From Manihot esculenta (lineage: Eukaryota; Streptophyta; Magnoliopsida; Malpighiales; Euphorbiaceae): DNA of 64,000 nucleotides. Below, one piece after another: positions 56,839-64,000 of the stretch. A program made the translations under genes and the position numbers. The stretch covers positions 8,862,402 through 8,926,401 of the forward strand of contig NC_035174.2 of assembly GCF_001659605.2 (NCBI RefSeq), written 5' to 3'. Position 1 is the first letter of the stretch. Every line of letters begins with the position of its first letter. The notes below the pieces were generated by a model. The model saw only the letters and a list, made by a program, of their open reading frames with translations, was not told the origin of the DNA and did not search any database.

Positions 56839-59781
56839 ATGGCAAGTTCAAAGCTTCCTGATGTTGTTAACCTTGAGTCACGTATTACGTCTTCCAATAT
56901 AACTGATCACATCTCCCGGAGGCTTCTAGATACTCCGTTGTATTTTATTCGAGCACCTCGTCCAAATGAGAGGATAGTTCTTCCCTACCCTCCCCCTCCT
57001 GGTTTAGTGGATCCCCAAGAGGGTCGTAGCATAGTGTTTTTCCTAAAGCAGAGAGAATTTGGTCTACCATTTCCTTTTTCCCCTTTCTTTGTTGAGGTCT
57101 TTGAATACTTTGGGGTAACTCCTCGAATGTTATCCCCAAATTCCATTTTATTCATGTCCTGTTTCGAGTCTATCTGTCTGTGTTGGGGTTTCACACCTAC
57201 GGCCTGTCTGTTTGTTACTTTTTTCCGCCTGGTTAGGGCGAAGCAAAACTTCTATTACTTTTCCCCCCGCAATGGGCTATCTCTTCTTACGGGCTACAAG
57301 GATTCTATAAAGGGGTGGATAGAGAATTTCCTTGTGGCGGAGCTGAAACTAGGGTCCTGCCGATCGTGGGATGTGGGCCTAAGTTGGGGGGAGATCTTTC
57401 CGGGCTGTAATGATCTGCCCGAATTGAGTCTTATTGAGCAGGTTGGGCTGCTTCGACTGACTTCCGTTGAGAGGAAGTATGATGTCGAGAAGTGTATGTT
57501 TGCGGCCAACCTTAGGGATATCCAGGACACGGGTATAGTGCTTTGTCCGGCTATTCTGTTTCTTCGTTGTTAAGAATATCAGATAATATGCTGATTCTGT
57601 ATAACTTCTTATTTTTTGCAGCTTCTGAGGTTAAAATGGACGGCATCAAATTCCCCAAGAACCTTGACCTGTCTCGGGAGAACATGCACGCAATTTTTGA
57701 CGCCTTCGGGGATGGGCGTTCTGTAACTGAGATTGCTATAGAGCTAGCTCAGGTCGCTTCCTCCGAGAAGGTCAGCCGGCCTTCTGGTAAAGCTTCTTCT
57801 CGAGCTTCCAAGCCGAGCTCTCACAGCACTAAATCAGCTCAGCCATCTAGCCGTGGTGGGTTGAGCTCAAAGTCTACTGAACAAGTGGGACAGGGTGCTG
57901 CCCATTCTACTGAGGAGGTGTCAAGGGGAAAGTTTAAGTCCCCTGCTGAAGACAAGGAGACCTCTGGGACGGGGATGGAGATCATCCTCCTAGGGGGTCA
58001 AAGTCCAGAGGTTTCTGGTGAAAGTGCCCCTGCCCCTGTGAGGACTGAACCTGAGGGTTCTGAGGGCATTCCAGCAAAGATCGGAGGCAAGCGCCCAGCC
58101 TCTTCTGGAAAATCTGCCTCTTCTCCTGTCCGGAAGAAGTCCAGGGTTGCAACAGGATCTTCTCCAGCTCTTCCTCCCATTGGGAAAGGGAAAGGTGTTG
58201 CTGCTGACCCGTCATTGCCTTCTCCTGGCAATTTTCTAAAGACGTCGGGTATTACATCCGAGTCTCCGGCCAGTGCTGTTGCCGACCTTCTTAGGGAGCA
58301 AATGTTTGGTGGAGCCACAGAGGCCTCGGATCCACGCCTTCTTGCTCTGACCGGCCTTTTAGCCAGCTTTACCAAGGAGCAAGCATCCTTCCAGTCTCGC
58401 TCTCGTGAGGAGCTCGGATCGTCCATTAGGGAGATGCTTCTAATGGTAAGTCATTTTTCCCCCTCCTTTCAGTTTGCTTTGTTTCTTTTTCTTGATGGTT
58501 GCGTTTTCATGTTAGGTGACGGGCCTCTTTATGGAGGTGGATATCCGTGATCGCTCCCTCCGGGAGTCCGTAGATCGCCGAATTGAAGAGGCACGTCTGG
58601 AGGAGAATATATCTGCCACCAGTGATGCGAGGGGCAATTTGGTAGCTGCTCGGGAGCAGATCCAGTCCCTCCAGGTGGAATTGCATTCTGCGTTGGAGGC
58701 CCTCAAAAAGGCTGAAGAGAAAACAGCCGAGACGGCAAAGCATACCTCGTCCTTAGAAGATGAGTTGTCTCGGACTCGCAATGTTCTCCAGGAGGCTGAT
58801 GAGAGGGCAGCTACCTTGGAGGTTCGCTGTAGAGGAGTGCTAGAGCAGCTGTCCTTTATGACAGAGGCTCTCAAGGAGAGAGATGAGGCCGTTAGCCAGA
58901 AAGCTGAAGTCCAGCGCCAATTTGATGCCCTAAAGGCTGATCTCGAAGGACTTCAGACTCATCTGGAGGAAGTAAAGGCTCAGAGAGAGATGGCCTTAGC
59001 TCGGGTGCAGGTCCTTGAGCAGGAGTTGAGCACAAGCTCTGACCGTATCAGAGACTTGACTTCCTCAGCTGAAGAGTTCGACCTTCGCCAACAACAGCTG
59101 AAAAATGAAGTCAGAGTTTTGGAACGTAAATGTTTAGCCCTGCTTGAGGTGGTAAAGTATGCCGAAGGGAAGGCTCAGCTGAAGCGCGATCAGTACATAG
59201 CGGAGTATCAGGAGTCTGATGAGCTAAAGGGTAAAATTGAGCAGGCCTGTGAAGCTCATCTTCAGGACTACAAAGATTCTTCTGAGTTTGAGGAATTTGT
59301 AGCCGAGGCTTGTGAAGAACATCTTGATGAGTATAAAGCTTCTAGTGAAATGAAACAGGCTATCTTTGATAAGGCCTACCGCATGTATGTAACTGGCTAC
59401 AATCGCGGTTTAAGAGAAGCTAGACAGGCTCCTGATATTCCTTTGGCCAAGCTTCGTAGGCGCGAAGTGGACTCAGATGGCGAGTCAGTGCTATACGGGG
59501 AGGATGATTTCCCTTTGCCCCGAGGAGATTGCCGGAGGGACCGAGATCGGCCAGCTGAGTCTTCTTCAGAGGGATCCGAGCTAGGGTCGGAGGAGGACGA
59601 TCCTGATTCTGTGAAAGAAGGCCTTCACCCTGGGTCAGAAATTGCCCCTACTATTGAGAGCTCTGGTCCAAAGGACACCGAGCTTCCTTCAGGGGTGGCT
59701 GTAAATAGAAATAGTGAGGGTGTTCTTATTGATGTAAGTCCTTTAAGGACTATTCATCCTCCTTCCTCACCGGAGAAATAA
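56839..59781 (+). CDS. Intact antisense ORF of a Tat-type retroelement (putative gypsy-type transposon protein)
   Basis: Three exons, 56839-57532, 57622-58445 and 58516-59781, with GT..AG introns of 89 and 70 bp join in phase to 927 aa without a stop. The N-terminal 230 aa (RAPRPNERIVLP, FPFSPFFVEVFEYFGVTPRML) match the plant family called putative gypsy-type transposon (Pfam Transposase_28). The middle is Ser/Lys-rich with a basic RKKSR that could be a nuclear signal. About residues 510-800 form heptad-rich coiled coil. The C-terminus is acidic. Its strand is opposite to the neighbouring pol. Antisense extra ORFs in the 3' region are known from Tat-lineage elements such as Grande, function unknown. 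The equivalent ORF of element C is broken. The intact frame suggests recent selection or a young insertion. Confidence 0.85.
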
Positions 59782-60218
59782 ATTGTAATAGTTATTAATG
59801 GAATATTAGTTTCCTTTTTGTTTTTCATATTCTTTGACATTTATCTTTACTCTTCGTATGTGTAATGTAGACTTCATATGTTTATTCAGAAGCTCTAAAT
59901 TAATCTTAAGTTGTGAGTTCAGCTCTTAGCTGTCGTCTGAGAGATCAAATCTCGTACCCATTTGATGGCAACTGTCATGCTAGTTTTTGACTTCTAGTCC
60001 TTCTTTCTTCGTTGTGACTTTGTATATTTATTTTAAATAAACTGATTTAGGCTTTTGATTATAGCCTTAGTATCCTCCTAAGGATTTATGAGTTCTTCTA
60101 TGGAGGGAGCTCGGCCTTTGTTTTTGGCTTTCGTATCTTGATCTTTTGAAGAAATGAATCTATCCGAGCTAGGAGCTCGGTCTTGGGCTTATCGGTCCGA
60201 GCTGGGAGCTCGACCTCT

Positions 60219-60251
<33 letters not shown>

Positions 60252-60370
60252 CGGCAGCGCCGGACCTCTCTATGTTTGTGAGGTCGGAAATATAGTTTTG
60301 TAAGTTGTTCCTGCATAAAGTTATGGGAAATTTTCATTTTTTGGGGGGCCCTGAAGTCCTTCACCAACTA
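59782..60370. other. Non-coding region between antisense ORF and minisatellite
   Basis: Contains GAGCTCGG motifs and a T run of about 30 at 60222-60251. No gene seen. Confidence 0.5.
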
Positions 60371-61180
60371 TTCTTACCTTCAGGAGGTCTTACGAGATCC
60401 TGGCTGTGCCGGGGTGACCTTGGGGCCTCACCGGCTATCCTTTATTTTGTTTTTCCGGGAGTTCTACGGGATCCCGGTCTTCTTCTTTACTGAGGTCTCT
60501 ATGTCTTAGGGAGGTTTTCTTTTGCCAGGAGATCTTGGGGATCCTGGTCTTGTAATTCCGGGACGACCTATCCTGGTCTTGTAATTCCGGGACGTCCTTG
60601 GGGATCCCGGTCTTCTACCTCCAGGAGGTCTCTATGTCTCAAGGAGGTCTTCTTAGTGCCAGGAGATCTTGGGGATCCTGGTCTTGCATCCGGGAGATCT
60701 TGGGGATCCCGGTCTTCTACCTCCAGGAGGTCTCTATGTCTCCAGGAGGTCTTCTTTCGCCAGGAGATCTTGGGGATCCTGGTCTTCTGTCCGGGAGATC
60801 TTGGGGATCCCGGTCTTCTACCTCCAGGAGGTCTCTATGTCTCAAGGAGGTCTTCTTTCGCCAGGAGATCTTGGGGATCCTGGTCTTGCATCCGGGAGAT
60901 CTTGGGGATCCCGGTCTTCTACCTCCAGGAGGTCTCTATGTCTCAAGGAGGTCTTCTTTCGCCAGGAGATCTTGGGGATCCTGGTCTTGCATCCGGGAGA
61001 TCTTGGGGATCCCGGTCTTCTACCTCCAGGAGGTCTCTATGTCTCAAGGAGGTCTTCTTTCGCCAGGAGATCTTGGGGATCCTGGTCTTGCATCCGGGAG
61101 ATCTTGGGGATCCCGGTCTTCTCCCTCCAGGAGGTCTCTATGTCTCAAGGAGGTCTTCTTTCGCCAGGAGATCTTGTTTT
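60371..61180 (+). repeat. Minisatellite of about 100-bp units in element B
   Basis: Degenerate units from about 60371, then five or so regular units with starts (CCAGGAGATCTTGGGG) near 60659, 60760, 60861, 60962 and 61062, and a partial one at 61163. Each unit has two GGAGATCTTGGGGATCC blocks and the segment CTACCTCCAGGAGGTCTCT. Neighbouring units differ by only one or two bases, so amplification is recent. Open frames of 193-240 codons here are by-products of the repeat. Confidence 0.92.
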
Positions 61181-61299
61181 GTTCTTTCTTTTTCAAAGAG
61201 AAGTAACATTCTTAATGGAGATAACATCATTGCGTAAAGAATGGCGTTATCTTATTTATTTGTGCCTTTCAGAGTACAATATTTTTCTTTACATATATT

Positions 61300-64000
61300 T
61301 CAAGGGAAGTACCTTTTTAAGTGCTGGATGTTCCAGGCGTGGGGCTCGGGGTTTCCTTGCATATCTTCAATTCGGTATACCCCGGGCTTAACCACTTTTG
61401 TCACCTTGAATGGACCTTCCCAGGTCGGTGCTAGCTTGCCTGCGGCTGCTCTTTTTCCTGTAGCTTCCAAGTTTCTTAAAGTCAGGTCTCCCACCTTTAA
61501 GCTTCTTTCTCTGACCTTTTGATTATAATATCTTGCCGCTCGTTGTTGATAAGCAGCAGTTCGGACTTGTGCTTCTTCCCTAACTTCTTCAAGAGCATCC
61601 AGGTTGCTTCTTAACTTGTCCCCATTAGTGTCCTCGCTGAGAAATTGAACTCGATGAGTGGGGATCTGTAATTCAACTGGAACTACGGCCTCTGTACCGT
61701 AAGCGAGTGCGAACGGTGTTTCCTTAGTGGGTGCTCTGGGAGTAGTTCGGAGTGCCTATAGGATACTATTGAGTTCTTCTGCCCAGTTTTCCTTTGCACC
61801 ATCCAGCCGCTTTTTTAATCCTTGGAGGATTGCTCTGTTAGTGACTTCCGTTTGACCATTGGTCTGAGGATGGGCCACGGAGGAGAACTTATGCCATATG
61901 CCCACGTTCGTCGTGAAGGTTTTGAAAGTGTTGCAGTCAAATTGTCTGCCGTTGTCTGAGATAAGCACTCTGGGTATGCCAAATCTGCAGATGATATGCC
62001 CCCATACGAAATCTATCATCTTTCTGGCTGTGATTGTTGCTATTGCTTCTGCCTCTGGCCATTTCGAGAAGTATTCCACAGCTACCACTACAAATTTTCT
62101 TTGCCCCGTAGTCTTGGGGAAAGGGCCCAGGATGTCAATTCCCCATTGCGAGAAAGGCCATGGACTGGATATGCTTGCTTGAGGAGTGGCAGGGGTCCTG
62201 ATGGCATTAGCAAATCTCTGACATACGTCGCACCTTCGGACAAACTCTTCTGCTTCTTTCTTAACAGTGGGCCAGTAGTATCCTTGCCTGAATATTTTGT
62301 TAGCTAATGTCTCTGCTCCCTCGTGAGCCCCACATAGGCCTCTATGTATTTCCTCCATTACCCTTGCAGCTTCTTCCGGACTTACACACCGGAGCCATGG
62401 GCTGGACTTCCCCTTTCTGTACAAAGTTCCCCTTATTACTTGGTAATTGGCAGCTCGAGCTGCTATCTTTCTGGCTTCGTCTTTATCTTCAGGGAGTTCG
62501 CCCTTCTCCAAATATTTCAGATAGGGGCTCATCCAAGTTGGGCTCTGGTCCACCTGCAGTACCGTGTTTGTCTTCTTGAAAGCAGGTGTGCGGATATGCT
62601 GTATGTATACTTTGTCAGGGAGCTGCTCTAATTCTTCTTTGGTCAATCGACTAAGCAGGTCTGCCTCCTCATTTTCATCCCGAGGTATTCTTTGAAATCT
62701 GACAATAACTCCCCGTTCTGCGAGCTCGGCTTCTATGGCTTTTACTTTATCAAGATAGTTCTGCATGATGGGGTCTCTGGCTTGATATACCCCCGTTACC
62801 TGGTTGATCACCAGTTGAGAGTCACTATTTACTTCGAGGTCGGTTACCCCTACTTCCGAGGCTACCAACATCCCATTCACCAAGGCCTCGTACTCGGCCA
62901 TATTGTTAGAAGCCTTGAATTCTAACCGTAAAGCATAACACACTTTGAAGCCCTCCGGCCCCTTAAGCATTATCCCTGCGCCGCTGCCCTCAGATCCTGA
63001 TGCTCCGTCTACATATAGCTTCCAGCTAAATTCTTGGGAAAGCTCTCGCTCTCCTTCCTTTCTAGGCATCTCCGAGGATGATTCTTCCTTCTCCTCGTTG
63101 AATGAGCATTCTGCTATGAAGTCAGCCAGCGCTTGAGATTTTATTGCTGTCCGAGGTCGGTATTCCAGACAGTAGGGGCTGATTTCCACGGACCATGCTA
63201 ACATCCGTCCTGAAGTTTCCGGCCTACGTAGGATCTTCTTTAAGGGTTGGTTCGTCATCACAACTCCTTGGTGGCCTTCCAGATAAACTTTGAATTTCCG
63301 GACTGCTAACAACAAGGCATAAGCCAATTTTTCAATGTTCGAGTACCTGACCTCAGTGTCTCTAAGTACCTTGCTGATGTAGAAAACAGGTTTCTGCTCT
63401 CCTCCTTCTACCCTTACTAGTACCGCGCTGATTGCCTGTTCTGAGGCTGCCAAATATATCGGAAGCTCTTCCCCTTTTATGGGACTGCTGAGCACGTGAG
63501 GCGAGCTAAGATATTTCTTAAGTTCCGCAAAAGCTTTTTGGCAGTCTTCCGTCCATTCGAAGTTTGGTACCTTTCTCAACTTTTTGAAGAATGGTAAACA
63601 CTTTTCTGCTGACTTCGACATAAATCGGTTAAGCGCCACCACTCTCCCGGTTAATCTCTGGACGTCCCTTACGCAGGTCGGCTCTGGCATATTCAATATG
63701 GCTTCTACTTTCTCCGGATTAGGCTCAATGCCTCTTCCACTCACCATGTATCCCAAGAACTTTCCTCCCCTGATGAAAAAAGCACATTTTGCTGGGTTTA
63801 ACTTCATTCTGTATTGATCTAACACCCCAAATATCTCCCTTAGATCTGCTATGTGTTGTTGAAAAGTTGAACTTTTAACCACCATGTCATCCACATACAC
63901 TTCTACATTCCTGCCAATCTGGTTCTTAAAGATTTTATTCATTAATCGTTGGTAAGTTGCCCCGGCGTTTCTTAATCCGAAAGGCATAGCTTTGTAGCAG
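61300..64000 (-). pseudogene. Element B pol, partial at window edge, one nonsense codon
   Basis: Minus-strand frame entering from the right end and reading to a stop at 61300. The only interruption is TAG at 61756-61758 (normally Trp before the ALRTTPRAP motif); the frame is the same on both sides. It covers the reverse transcriptase C-terminal half with YVDD at about 63886-63897 and gypsy RNase H. The archaeal-type RNase H follows (WKLYVDGASG, with later D and H residues), then the integrase zinc finger (HEGAE...CDVCQ) and the DDE core (WGIDILG, LISDNGRQFD, HPQTNGQTEVTNRAI). The integrase C-terminal domain ends HLKRYFP. This is the best preserved pol here and a likely relative of the source that mobilised elements A and C. 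N-terminal RT, protease and gag lie outside the window. Confidence 0.9.

Noticed and set aside
60371..61180. Regularly spaced repeats resembling a CRISPR array
   Set aside because: The whole unit is conserved with no variable spacers, and the setting is a plant retroelement. It is a minisatellite.
60598..61391. Three overlapping plus-strand frames of 193-240 codons
   Set aside because: All three frames of the same tandem array are open; by-products of the 100-bp repeat.

Overview
This is nuclear DNA from a eudicot plant. It has intron-split genes with GT..AG junctions, very AT-rich intergenic DNA, and nested LTR retrotransposons with 5-bp target-site duplications (TSDs). The retrotransposon style and gene content would fit Euphorbiaceae, but that is a low-confidence guess. 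Four host genes can be supported. One is a mitochondrial-carrier-family NAD+ transporter of the NDT2 type (10346-15566, +, nine exons, 371 aa). The other three are LRK10L/WAK-like receptor kinases, all on the minus strand: 16797-19711 (611 aa), 30115-32226 (596 aa) and 47055-49371 (603 aa).

Layout. 1-2369: AT-rich DNA with the tail of a LINE. 2375-8769: a decayed minus-strand Ty3/gypsy element of the Tat type (element A). 9104-15800: the NAD+ carrier gene, with a miniature LTR element (TRIM) in intron 5. 16797-19711: first receptor kinase. 21150-29400: a decayed gypsy element (D) broken by two solo LTRs. 30115-32226: second receptor kinase. 34400-44750: a plus-strand, pol-less Tat element (C) with gag, a 75-bp minisatellite, an antisense coding module and a solo LTR nested in its 3' LTR. 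47055-49371: third receptor kinase. 51480-53660: LTR-derived DNA with a foldback structure and a SINE. 54155-64000: minus-strand Tat-type sequence (B) containing an LTR, a deleted antisense-module copy, an intact three-exon antisense ORF, a 100-bp minisatellite and a nearly open pol that runs off the window.

The most interesting locus is the third receptor kinase. A block of about 1.65 kb carrying the promoter, signal peptide, ectodomain exon and a 30-nt mini-exon of the second kinase gene is duplicated next to a transmembrane-kinase exon from a different subfamily. All splice phases match, giving a predicted 603-aa chimera that replaces an RD kinase (HRD) with a non-RD kinase (HFD). The duplicated block has a mosaic pattern: promoter, signal-peptide and intron parts are almost identical, while the mature ectodomain is strongly diverged, mostly by amino-acid-changing substitutions.

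The three Tat-type elements share LTR ends, a primer-binding site of the TGGCGCCGT type where visible, and a common 3' architecture. Their hypervariable 3' region has produced two different minisatellites from what looks like one ancestral unit. Most retroelement ORFs carry nonsense codons, often TGG to TAG or CAG to TAG, as expected from deamination of methylated cytosine.
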